Source: RPQK01 sp041946865 (GTDB taxonomy: Bacteria; Acidobacteriota; UBA6911; RPQK01). Taken from it: DNA of 24,349 nt. Below are positions 1 through 8,700 of the stretch, in pieces. The DNA is taken from assembly GCA_041946865.1 (NCBI GenBank), contig JBHGBF010000057.1, positions 1 to 24,349 on the forward strand, in the 5' to 3' direction. The notes under the pieces are model-generated. The model saw only the letters and a list, made by a program, of their open reading frames with translations, did not search any database and had not been told where the DNA came from. Position numbers and translations under genes: made by a program. Each line of letters opens with the position of its first letter. Position 1 is the stretch's first letter.

Positions 1-411
1 GGTATTTACTTGACTCCAGTAGCCGCTGGATATTGTGGTGGCGAGCACGCAAACGAGTGCAAGCGGCAACGCGTTCGTAGTGATCGTAGTTCCGCCTTGA
101 GGCGGGCTTTTTTGATCGTGCCCGCTGCACCAGCTGCGTTTTGAAAAGCCCGCAAACAATTTGCCGCTTTTGCTCGAACTCGCCCGTTCCAACCGCAATA
201 TATAGGGGGTTACAAGTAAATATCCCTCTAAGGTGAATACCTGTACTGGCCCCTATTTCCTGAATCACCCCGGTGGTTTTCGCCTGTAAGCCGAGACACC
301 GCTGTGCAGCGGCCCGTTCTGAGCGAAGGGACGCTCCGGCGACAGATCTCGGAGTCGGACCGAGTAATCGCGGTCGACCAGAATCCGCAGCACCCGGCGC
401 GACCCCGGCGA
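1..411. other. Left-edge region with no supported gene
   Basis: No coding region in this stretch is convincing. One plus-strand frame is open from base 1 to about 144, but it has no start in the window and its composition is not protein-like. The one recognisable signal is the hairpin with a T-run at 91-113, which suggests that a plus-strand transcript from outside the window ends here. The open frames over 228-411 on either strand overlap or abut the end of the DUF4386 gene and look like chance. Confidence 0.5.
91..113 (+). terminator. Rho-independent terminator of an upstream plus-strand gene
   Basis: A short GC stem (CCGCC at 92-96 pairing with GGCGG at 101-105, loop TTGA) is followed by GC and a run of six T at 108-113. 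This is the standard intrinsic terminator layout on the plus strand. The gene it serves would lie mostly or wholly to the left of the window. Confidence 0.65.
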
Positions 412-1095
412 TCAGTCGACCGTACTTCTTGCGCCCCAGACCAAAAGCCAGAAGACGATGGGCAGCTCCGCCACCTCGAGCGGAAAGGCGACCTTCCCAA
501 CCATCGGTGCGAACCGCGGCAGGATGAGAGTAGCAGAAGCACTAGCCAGGTAGGCGATCCCTGCGATCATCAACAGGACGCCGAGAATGCGGGGTATGAA
601 GCCCGAGCGTATGACGAGTATTGCAAACGGGAACAGCCAGAGGCCCCAAAAGATCGAAGCCACCGTAATACCCTGGCCGTGCAGCCGAACGAACAGGTAA
701 GCGAGCGCATCCAGCTGTGCTTTCCCGAACACCTCCAGGAAATCGGCCCCGCTGACGAGGACCAGGGCGGCGACGTTGTTGAGCACATTAACAAACATGA
801 TCGGAACGGAGAGTAACGCGCCAAAGATCACGAGCAGCCTGGCCTGGCTTTCGTTGACCGGCTTAAACAAGCGGTAAAGAGCCATGACGAGAAACACGGC
901 GATTGTCTGGTGAATAAGCTCGCTCGCGATTCCGACGCGGAGAAGCGACTCGGAAGCCCTGATGTTATCGGCCGTCGCGGTCGCGTTTCCGGAAACGATC
1001 AGCCGGCCCGGCACGTACAGCAAGCCCACAGGGGCGGTCAGTGCGACAAGCAGATAAAGAAATCCGGCAGCTCGGGCCTGTTGTTTGATGCTCAT
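412..1095 (-). CDS. DUF4386 family integral membrane protein
   Basis: A 227-residue protein of almost entirely membrane character, with about six hydrophobic segments separated by short charged turns. The opening (MSIKQQARAAGFLYLL) and the segments around residues 8-30, 55-75, 85-115, 140-160, 165-185 and 200-222 match the general appearance of the DUF4386 family, whose members are about 200-240 residues and of unknown biochemical role. The start at 1095 is the first ATG; the ribosome binding site before it is weak. It is transcribed away from the aldo/keto reductase genes' start side but on the same strand, separated from the next gene by about 170 bases, so an operon with them is possible but not compelling. 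No catalytic residues can be named. Confidence 0.8.
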   Translation of the reverse strand: MSIKQQARAAGFLYLLVALTAPVGLLYVPGRLIVSGNATATADNIRASESLLRVGIASELIHQTIAVFLVMALYRLFKPVNESQARLLVIFGALLSVPIMFVNVLNNVAALVLVSGADFLEVFGKAQLDALAYLFVRLHGQGITVASIFWGLWLFPFAILVIRSGFIPRILGVLLMIAGIAYLASASATLILPRFAPMVGKVAFPLEVAELPIVFWLLVWGARSTVD

Positions 1096-1268
1096 GTTTC
1101 TATAATCGTTCTTGTTCGCGTGGGCGGTTTACCATTGTCGAGCGGCGAAGATCTGCAAATCCTCAGATTGGCAGCGCTGTCCCGCTAAGAAGGACGCCAG
1201 GTACCCGCAAGAGGTTGCACGGGTGTCATGTTTATGCACCCTTCGTCTTCCCCCTTCCCGCTTGCGCT

Positions 1269-2252
1269 TCAGCGGCCGACCAGCCGCTCGAGGTGTTCCG
1301 GGTACCGGGCGCCCCGGATCTCGACCTTCGACGCGGCGCTCGAAATGTCCTGAAGGTCGTCCGCAGTTAGTTCGATGGCGGCGCCGCCAAGGTTTTCCTC
1401 GAGGCGATGGAGCTTCGTGGTTCCGGGGATGGGAACGATCCACGGCTTCTGGGCCAACAACCACGCAAGCGCGAGCTGCGCGGGTGTCACCTTCTTCCGT
1501 TCGGCGATCTGGCCGAGCAGATCAACCAGGGACCGATTTGCCTTGCGAGCCTCCGGAGTGAACCGAGGAACGATGTTTCGGAAGTCGGATTTGTCAAACG
1601 TCGTATTCTCGTCGATCTTCCCCGTAAGGAAGCCTTTCCCCAGAGGGCTGAAGGGGACAAAGCCGATTCCCAGCTCTTCGAGGGTCGGGATCACTTCCGC
1701 TTCGGGTTCCCTCCACCACAACGAGTATTCACTCTGCAAAGCGGTGACCGGCTGGACCGCGTGCGCCCGCCGGATCGTCTGCACGCCCGCTTCGGAGAGG
1801 CCGAAATGCCTGGCCTTCCCTTCCCGAATCAGTTCTTTCACCGTGCCTGCCACATCCTCGATTGGCACGTTTGGATCAACACGGTGCTGGTAGAGCAGGT
1901 CGATGGTCTCGACCTTGAGCCGCTTAAGCGAGCCTTCGACCGCCTTCTTGATGTGCTCCGGCCGGCTGTCGAGGCCATGTGGCTGCGCGGAGAGATCGAA
2001 CCCGAACTTGGTGGCAATCACGACCTGGCTGCGGAAGGGGGCCAGGGCTTCGCCCACAAGCTCCTCATTCGTGAACGGGCCGTAGACCTCGGCCGTGTCG
2101 AAGAAGGTGACGCCGCGTTCGACAGCCGCCCGGATGAGTGAGATGCCCTGCTGCTTGTCTGTCGCCGGCCCGTAACCAAAGCTCAGGCCCATGCAGCCAA
2201 GCCCGAGGGCTGAGACTTCCAGGTTGCTGTTTCCAAGTCTCCGTTTTTGCAT
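1269..2252 (-). CDS. Aldo/keto reductase, cytoplasmic
   Basis: A 327-residue NADP(H)-dependent oxidoreductase of the aldo/keto reductase superfamily, expected to reduce carbonyl compounds in the cytoplasm. The start chosen is the ATG at 2252 (protein opening MQKRRLGNSNLEVSALGLG) because a GGAGAG ribosome binding site lies just upstream. An in-frame extension to 2318 adds residues with no family resemblance. The catalytic tetrad is visible: Asp52 and Tyr57 in FDTAEVYG, Lys82 in ATKFG, His123 in YQHRVDP. The C-terminal half has the usual barrel strands (FVPFSPLGKGFLTG) and the cofactor-phosphate loop region (IVPIPGTTKLHRLEENL). Its closest style is the YakC/Tas-like or pyridoxal-reductase-like aldo/keto reductases. 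The physiological substrate is not deducible. It lies about 60 bases downstream of the Tat-type reductase and is probably co-transcribed with it. Confidence 0.93.
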   Translation of the reverse strand: MQKRRLGNSNLEVSALGLGCMGLSFGYGPATDKQQGISLIRAAVERGVTFFDTAEVYGPFTNEELVGEALAPFRSQVVIATKFGFDLSAQPHGLDSRPEHIKKAVEGSLKRLKVETIDLLYQHRVDPNVPIEDVAGTVKELIREGKARHFGLSEAGVQTIRRAHAVQPVTALQSEYSLWWREPEAEVIPTLEELGIGFVPFSPLGKGFLTGKIDENTTFDKSDFRNIVPRFTPEARKANRSLVDLLGQIAERKKVTPAQLALAWLLAQKPWIVPIPGTTKLHRLEENLGGAAIELTADDLQDISSAASKVEIRGARYPEHLERLVGR

Positions 2253-2314
2253 ATGCTCTCTCCATCGACAGAGACAACAAGACCGTGTCCAGGCTCGACC
2301 GCGCGCCTTGGGCC

Positions 2315-3274
2315 TCAACTCTGGGCGGCCGCCCGGATCTCGGCCATTTCTTTCTCACTGAGAGGCTCAAAAGCGCTGGCGACGCGGACATTCTCTTCGA
2401 GATGGGAAATAGCCGAAATGCCCACAATCGCGGTCGATACCGGGTAACTCAAGACGTAATACAACAGCCGGCGGATGTCGAGCCCTGGCTTGATCAGCGT
2501 ACCACGGGCGACCACCTTCATGGCGATCAATCCGACCTGCCTGGCTTTGGCCACGGCGAAGAACCGGTCCAGGTCTTCGGGATCGTCCATGACTGCCCGA
2601 GCGGCATTAAGCGTGATCAGAGCGCAGTCATAGGGATAGTCGTTTAAGGCATCGGCAAGCACCCGGGAGGAGTGTCCCGTCACACCGATATATCGGATCG
2701 CGCCTTGGTCGCGGAGCTTTTCGAAGGCCTCGCGGGCGCTGTGCTTCTGCTGGAGCTGTTCCAATTTTGCGAATCGGCCGAGCAGATGGTGCTGATACAG
2801 GTCGAGGTGGTCGGTCTGCAGCCGCTTCAGAGTCTGGTCGAACAGCGCCATCGTTCCGTCGTAGGTGTAATCATGACTCTTTGACGCCAGAAAGACCTCG
2901 TTTCGACGCTTCTTCATCACGGTGCCGATGTTCAGTTCGCTCGCTCCGGCGCCGTACCAGGCGGAAGTGTCTATGTAGTTGACACCCAGGTCGATTGCCC
3001 TGTTGACTATTTCCACCGCCTCGTCGTGACGGTCGTGCATCGACACGGTAAACAGTCCGCCCAGACCGTAAATGCTTACCTGCCGCCCGGTCTTGCCGAG
3101 AGGTCTTTGCGGTATGGTTGTTTTGGGCTGTCCGGCAGACTGGGCCGAGGGCGCGGCGAAGCTCGCGCCCGTTGCGATCAAGCCGAGTCCTGTCGAGGCT
3201 ACCAGCCCGCCTTTCAAAAAAGTCCGACGATCACATCCTTCGTTCACGGGGTGACTTCCATTCGTGTTGATCAT
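2315..3274 (-). CDS. Tat-exported aldo/keto reductase
   Basis: A 319-residue aldo/keto reductase with an N-terminal twin-arginine signal: RRTFLKGG at residues 16-23, then a weakly hydrophobic stretch to an Ala-rich cleavage region near residues 38-48. The tetrad is present: Asp102 and Tyr107 in IDTSAWYG, Lys132 in ASKSHDY, His162 in LYQHH. The ATG at 3274 follows a clear AAGGAG ribosome binding site. Tat export implies that the protein folds with its cofactor in the cytoplasm before being moved to the periplasm. Tat-signal aldo/keto reductases are a recognised annotation class, but their electron source outside the cytoplasm is unclear. It starts a probable two-gene unit with the cytoplasmic reductase downstream. 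The sequence is divergent from that neighbour, so this is not a recent tandem duplication. Confidence 0.9.
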   Translation of the reverse strand: MINTNGSHPVNEGCDRRTFLKGGLVASTGLGLIATGASFAAPSAQSAGQPKTTIPQRPLGKTGRQVSIYGLGGLFTVSMHDRHDEAVEIVNRAIDLGVNYIDTSAWYGAGASELNIGTVMKKRRNEVFLASKSHDYTYDGTMALFDQTLKRLQTDHLDLYQHHLLGRFAKLEQLQQKHSAREAFEKLRDQGAIRYIGVTGHSSRVLADALNDYPYDCALITLNAARAVMDDPEDLDRFFAVAKARQVGLIAMKVVARGTLIKPGLDIRRLLYYVLSYPVSTAIVGISAISHLEENVRVASAFEPLSEKEMAEIRAAAQS

Positions 3275-3412
3275 AGGCTGCTCCTTATATGCTATGCAGA
3301 CGCGACAGCTCTACCCAGACAACCAGTAGCAAAAAAGAAAGAAAGGCGACTACCCCTATCCTCCTCACCTTTCCTGTCATTCTTCTCTCGACAGATACTA
3401 TAAGGGTTGGCC

Positions 3413-3486
3413 GTCCGGGTAGACCTGGGCGTTTACCGCCCAGGCACCCCACAGAACCGTACGAGAACAATTCGCACATACGGTTC
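3413..3486 (-). mobile_element. Group II intron 3' end (domains V and VI), intron remnant
   Basis: Reading the minus strand, 3486-3454 forms a 33-base hairpin whose outer arms are GAACCGTA and TACGGTTC, with an unpaired CG just before the 3' arm. This is the signature of group II intron domain V. Directly downstream, about 3449-3418, comes a second hairpin (CCTGGGCG pairing with CGCCCAGG around a GTAA-containing loop) followed by CTACCCGGAC. The A in CTACCC sits eight bases from a predicted 3' splice site at 3413, as expected for the domain VI branch point. No intron-encoded reverse transcriptase lies upstream on this strand (3487-3905), so this is a fragment. The inner part of domain V pairs imperfectly, consistent with decay. 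Confidence 0.75.
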
Positions 3487-3905
3487 CTCAAGGAGGAGAT
3501 TCGCCAGCCACGCGATAGATAGAGTGTACGACCTCGGACGGCGGGTGACCTACAATTTCGGCAAGTGGAATCGCTTTGACCGTTTTTCCGCTGATTATGG
3601 TCTAATGTAGGTATGGGGTGGCATCTGATCGTGCTGATTCAGCTTCTCGTGCTGACCACCCACCTATGTACCTCGCCTTTCAAAGGTTCGCGTTAAGACC
3701 TGCTCGGAAGTCCTTGAGGCAGAGGCGGCGCTCGGCAACCCGCCTGCCCCTCCACCTCGACCGCTTGACTTTATTTTTGGTATCCCGAAAGCCCCTCCTC
3801 TGTTGACCGGTTTCCAGCTCGCGTCTGCGAACGTCCTCCTCCTTCCTGCATCTAGTCGCTCGCATTTAGCCCAATTTCTAAACGCTTATCTGGAGGAGTG
3901 TGTCC
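3487..3905. other. Non-coding stretch between intron remnant and TonB-like gene
   Basis: No gene is supported here. A long-range inverted repeat pairs the TAGGT/GGGGTGG region near 3608-3621 with CCACCCACCTA near 3656-3666 around a roughly 35-base loop. A plus-strand frame stays open from 3656 to about 3960 but has no usable start codon and overlaps the next gene. A strong ribosome binding site, GGAGG at 3892-3896, marks the end of the stretch and the start of the TonB-like gene. Promoter boxes could not be assigned with confidence. Confidence 0.5.
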
Positions 3906-4833
3906 ATGTCAGACGCACGTGTTTCGCCCATCCTGCCGGAGGAGTCATCTTCCGGCCTTTTTGAGAGCTATGCCCAGCTTAATCAGCCATTTTCCTGGGC
4001 TCGGTTGCGCTGGCGGTTGTTTGGCGCATTCGGTATTCATGCGCTGCTTGTCGCCTTGTTGGTCACCATCTTCTACTATTCGGTCCCGGAGGTCCCCGAT
4101 GGCCGGCTGGTCGCGATGGTGCCCCTTACCTTATGAACTATCCCATCATCGGAGGCGGCAAGGGAGGAGGTGGAGGAGGCGGCGGGAAAGAAGAAAAGGA
4201 ACCAGCCCCCAAAGGGGATGCTCCTCCAGCGGTCGAGAAGCAGCTGTCACCACCCGAGATTAGTCCGCCCGAGGTTCTTAAAGATACCGAGGATCCGGTG
4301 CTGGAACTGCCTCCAGCTGACATGTCTTTCAGCATTCCAACCATCCAGGCGCCTATCGATTTCCCCGCTAAGCTAACCACCAAATACGGGATTTTCCGGC
4401 CTTGTCTTCAAACGGGGCTGGGGGTCCAGGCAAAGGCGACGGTATTGGAAGCGGGCAAGGAACCGGGGTGGGCTCCGGATCCGGACCAGGATTCGGTCCG
4501 GGCAGCGGGGGTGGATTTGGAGGCGGTAGCGGCGGCGGAGCCGGCAACGGTGAGGGTCCCTGGGTGATGGGCAGTGGCGGCCTCACGGATCCCGTGATCC
4601 TCGTTCAGACCTTACCTCATTACACGGACGAAGGCATAAGAGCCAAAGTGCAGGGCGTCGTGCTCTTGCAGGGCGTCATCCGACGCACTAGCCACGTCAC
4701 TGACCTGCAGGTCCTTCGTGGGCTCGGCTACGGCTTGGACGAACAGGCGATCAGCTGCATCGTGAAGGAGTGGAGTTCCGGCCGGGCATGGCAAACGGAC
4801 GCCCGGTTGACGTTGTTTGCACGATCGAAGTGA
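3906..4833 (+). pseudogene. TonB-family energy transducer, broken by two frameshifts
   Basis: Three consecutive plus-strand frames read as one TonB-like protein. Residues from ATG 3906 (GGAGG nine bases upstream; the GTG at 3900 is too close to it) give a cytoplasmic tail and one membrane segment (ALLVALLVTIFYYSV), ending at 4136. The next frame, open through an ATG at 4133 that overlaps the stop as ATGA, gives a Gly-rich and Pro/Glu-rich periplasmic linker to about 4370-4400. The third frame, opening after a TAA at 4369, gives a Gly-rich tract and a C-terminal TonB domain (LPHYTDEGIRAKVQGVV ... GYGLDEQAISCIVKEW) to 4833. Both shifts go in the same direction, as a one-base loss would produce, near 4110-4133 and 4370-4400. 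TonB couples the inner-membrane proton gradient to outer-membrane receptors; no ExbB or ExbD is nearby. Sequencing error is the main alternative to real decay. Confidence 0.75.
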
Positions 4834-4861
4834 CCTTCAATCTCAGATAGGAGAACCAGTT

Positions 4862-4954
4862 ATGAACTTGGAAACCATCATAGTCGTTTCATTTATCGTC
4901 ACCTCCATGGTGGCCATTGTCTATCTGGGCTGGCGGTCCAGGCAGCGGGGCTGA
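4862..4954 (+). CDS. Small single-pass membrane protein, 30 residues
   Basis: An ATG at 4862 follows AGGAGA at 4849-4854 with seven bases between them, a strong initiation site. It encodes 30 residues: a short acidic start (MNLETI), one hydrophobic helix of about 20 residues (IIVVSFIVTSMVAIVYLGW) and a basic tail (RSRQRG), which predicts an N-out, C-in orientation by the positive-inside rule. The stop at 4952-4954 is eight bases before the ATG of the next gene. Together with the TonB-like gene 28 bases upstream this looks like one transcription unit. No known family is recognised. It is too short for most gene finders and is called here on the ribosome binding site, the membrane helix and the tight spacing. 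Confidence 0.6.
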   Translation: MNLETIIVVSFIVTSMVAIVYLGWRSRQRG

Positions 4955-4962
4955 AAGAGTCT

Positions 4963-5713
4963 ATGCAGGACGCTGCGCTCGAGATTCTGGACCACGGATT
5001 CGTAACTGCTCTGGGTGCCTTTGTACTGGTCTTCGGTACCTACGTGAGTGGATCGTTTCTTGCGACCCAACGGCGGAACCGAAAGCTGCTCGAGGGGCCT
5101 CGGGCCCGCTTGCTGAGAGACTACCCGAAAAAGGTCCCGGATTTTGAAACCCGAAACGCCTGGCGCTCTTACCTTCAGAAGTGGGACGGGATCCGGTCCG
5201 GTCTCTGGGCTGCCGTCTGGTCTGCCGGCGTGAGCTGCCTGGTATTTTTGTTCGTCTGCTTCAATCCCTGGCCCTCGATGGCAAATTTCGCCAATCTGAG
5301 CACAAAACCTCCGCTTCGAGTGACATTCCTCCTGGTTGACCCGTCGGAGGAAAGCTTCCGTTTTGAAGGCGATGTGTGGAATCAAAGCGAGGACTGGCGG
5401 CACGTCCTTCTCGAGCTGCGCTGCTCCAGGGCAAAATCGAAGCCTTTTCCGCCAGATAGGAAACCGTGCCGGTCCGGCCGAGCACGCCGATGGGCGACAT
5501 CGTGATCGTTCCAAATGGTTCTGACGGGTATGCTTACACCAGCGGGCTTTCTTTTGCCGGCCATGTCCCGCGAACGATTTCCTTTGCACAAGCGTCAAAA
5601 GCAGGCCAGGCGAGCATCGAACATCTGGCGGGAAGAGAAGAGTCCCCTGGCAGATGCTCGAGGACCTGGCGGATGGTGTGTGGCGCGTCGATGAAGACGG
5701 TCCACGCTCCTGA
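4963..5713 (+). pseudogene. Two-helix membrane protein of unknown family, apparently frameshifted
   Basis: From ATG 4963 (AAAGAG upstream) one frame encodes 180 residues with membrane segments at about 12-35 and 78-100, then a soluble part (KPPLRVTFLLVDPSEESFRF). Its last residues after about 5460 become Arg-rich and unlike protein, ending at 5505. A second frame from about 5466 continues plausibly (MGDIVIVPNGSDGYAYTSG) to about 5645, and a third frame gives a protein-like end, QMLEDLADGVWRVDEDGPRS, stopping at 5711-5713. Both shifts go in the same direction as those in the TonB-like gene. If the first frame alone is real, the gene is 4963-5505. The restored end lies 17 bases from the convergent cusA stop, which fits a true gene boundary. 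No family is recognised and no function is proposed. Confidence 0.5.
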
Positions 5714-5730
5714 AATCCACGATGACGCTT

Positions 5731-8700
5731 TTACCCGTTAAGAGTCAAGGCGGGCTCGGGCTCCTCGGCTGATTCAAGCGATCTCGGTTTCGCGAATTTT
5801 GCCCGCATCTCCTTGATTCCGGAATAAAGGACCGGCAGGGTGAACATCGTGATCACCTCGAAAATCAGACCGCCGAATGCGGGGATCGCCATCGGTACCA
5901 TAACGTCCGAACCTCTCCCCCGCGAAGTAAGGACCGGCAGAAGGGCCAGAATGGTCGTTGCCGTGGTCATGAGGCAGGGTCTGATTCGTGCCACGCCGGC
6001 TTCAATGGTGGTGCTCTGGATCTCCGCGGCGGTTTCCGGTCTTCGCTCTTGGAAGCGTTCTTCCAGGTAGGTGGCCATGACGATGTTGTCATCGGCGGCA
6101 ATGCCGAACAGCGCCAGGAAGCCGACCCAGACCGCCACGCTGAGGTTGATGGGGTGCACCTGGAAAAGCTCGCGAAGACTTGTGCCCATGACCGTAAAGT
6201 CCAGGAACCAAGGCTGTCCGTAAAGCCACATCATGATGAAGCCTCCGGCCCAGGCGGCAGGGATTGACGAGAAGACCAGCAGCGTGGTGGACACGGAGCT
6301 GAACTGCAGATACATGATGATGAAAATCAGCACCAGTGCAAACGGAACAATCAGCAGGAGCTTCTTTTCAGCGCGTTCGTGGTTGAGGTAGTTTCCTGTG
6401 AACGAGAAGCTGGCGCCGGGCGGGAGCTGGAGCTCACCGGATTGTCGCTTGAAGTCGAGGTACCTTTTCGCCTGCTCGACAACGTCGACCTCCGCCTGGT
6501 CGCTCTTTCTATCGAACAGCACATAACCGACCAGGAAGGTGTTTTCGGTCCTTAATGCTTCGGGCCCGCGCACGTACTGGATCTCGGCCAGCTGGCGCAA
6601 CGGGATCTGACTGCCGGTCTGGGTGGGAATCAGCACATCCCCCAGAGATTCGAGATCATCCCGAAGCTCGCGCATGTACCGGACCCTGATCGGGTAGCGT
6701 TCCCTTCCTTCTACGGAACGGGTGATCTGCGAGCCGCCAACCGCTACCGCGATCATGTCCTGCACCTGCTGCAGATCAATGGCGTACTGAGCGATGGCAA
6801 GACGATCGATCTTGATTTCCAGGTAGGGCTTGCCGATGATGCGATCAGCAACCACCGAACCCGGCCTGATCGACGGAACCTCGCGCAGGTACTTCTCCAG
6901 CTGAATGCTGGCCTTCTCGATGCTCTTCAGATCCGGCGCCTGAACGCGGACGCCCATCGATGCCCGGATGCCGCTTTGAAGCATCACGATACGGGCAGAG
7001 ATCGGCTGAAGCCTGGGTGCCAGCGTTATTCCGGGCACGGTGGCTGCTTCTACAATCGCCTCCCAAATATCATCCGCTTCCTGGACTCCTTTCCAGGGCC
7101 GGCGGCCCGGGTTTAAGGCCGGGTCCAGCGCCGGACGCCACACCCGGAACGGCTTGCCACTCGGATCGGGGATCAGCCGGCGACTCTTGTCTCGGACAAA
7201 TCTGCCGCGCACGATGTACGGTTTTCCATCCAGAGCCTTGACCGGTTCACCGGACTCATTTCTGAAAAGATCGGTTTCGTCCGGGAGGTAACGGAAGGTC
7301 AGCAACCGACCGTTTTCATCGGTCAGGAATTCGGATCTGTAATTGATGAGGGTTTCGATCATGGAGGCCGGCGCCGGATCCAGCGCACTTTCGGCGCGTC
7401 CCAGTTTTCCGAGCGCCGATTCCACCTCGGGCAACGCCTCCAGAGCTCGATCCTGCGTCTGGACGATATCGAGCGCTTCTCCAATGGAAGCATGCGGCAT
7501 GGTCACCGGCATGTACAGGTAGGAACCTTCGTCGAGGGGAGGCATAAATTCCTTGCCGAGGCCCGGAAATCGATCGGCCAGGTAAGTCACAGGACGGGAC
7601 GACTTAAGAAAATCGGGGAGCCAACCGTAAAACGGAGCCAGCCCAAGCCAGATCACGGTCGCTAACAGAAGCATCGCAAGGGGCAGGACCATGAACAGCG
7701 CCTTGTTTTCCAAACACCAGCCGAGGAGCCTCGCGTACCGGTGCTGGAGGAGCCAGAAAACGCCCAGGAGTCCCACGATCAGGATCGAGACGAACAGGAA
7801 ATTGCTCGAAAGGCCCTGCTTAGGACCCAGGGGTAGCCAGCAGCGGGCCAGCAAAAAAGCGACGAGAACCGCAATCAGAGCGCTGCTGAGTGGCTGACTC
7901 CAACGGCGCAAACGGCCTGGGAACCAGGCGAACACCAGCCTGAAGCCGCCTATGACGGCAACCAGAAGCCCCAATCGCCAGCTGTAAAAGACCCCGACGA
8001 GGAGCCCGAGGTACAGCAAAACCTCATGGAAGACCGAGCGCACCCCTCGTTTTTCGTCGTTCCTGCGAAAAAGAAGATAAGCCAGTGGAGGAATGATGAT
8101 GACGGCAATCAGGGCCGAACCGACCAAAGCGAAGGTCTTCGTGAAAGCGAGCGGCCTGAAGAGCTTTCCTTCCGGACCCTCGAGGGCAAACACCGGGAGA
8201 AAACTGATGACGGTCGTGGAAGCGGCCGTCAACACTGCTCCGCCGACTGACGCCGCGCCCCGGTAGACGACGCGGATTTTGCTCTCTCCGGCGTCCGACC
8301 CCCGCAGATGTCGGAGGATGCTTTCGCAGATCACGATTCCCATGTCATCCAGAGTACCGATGGCGATGGCAATTCCGGCCAGGGCCAGGATATTGGCATC
8401 AACCCCAAAAGTCTTCATGCCGACGAAGCTGAGCAGCACCGCGAGGGGAAGCACAGATGAGACGAGGATCGAGCTCTCCACGTGCAGCACGAGGAGAACG
8501 ATCACGATGATGACGACCAGCATCTCCCCGGAAATGGCGTCGGTGAGAGTGGCGAGCGTCTCGTGGATCAGGCGACTTCTGTCGTAAAGGGGGACGACTT
8601 TGACCTGGCTGACGGTTCCGTCCGCCAGAGTTTTGGTCGGGAGAGCCGGGGAGATTTCCTGTATCCTGGCCTTGACGTTCTTCAGCGTGGCGAGGGGATT

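Noticed and set aside
1407..2141. A 244-residue plus-strand open frame over the first aldo/keto reductase
   Set aside because: The minus-strand gene has a complete catalytic tetrad and a ribosome binding site; the plus-strand frame has neither.
3656..3960. An open plus-strand frame ahead of the TonB-like gene
   Set aside because: It has no usable start codon, overlaps the better-supported start at 3906, and resembles no family.
4100..4140. Programmed frameshifting or translational coupling as the explanation of the ATGA overlap in the TonB-like gene
   Set aside because: No clear slippery heptamer with a downstream structure is seen, and a second shift of the same kind follows; decay or sequence error is simpler.
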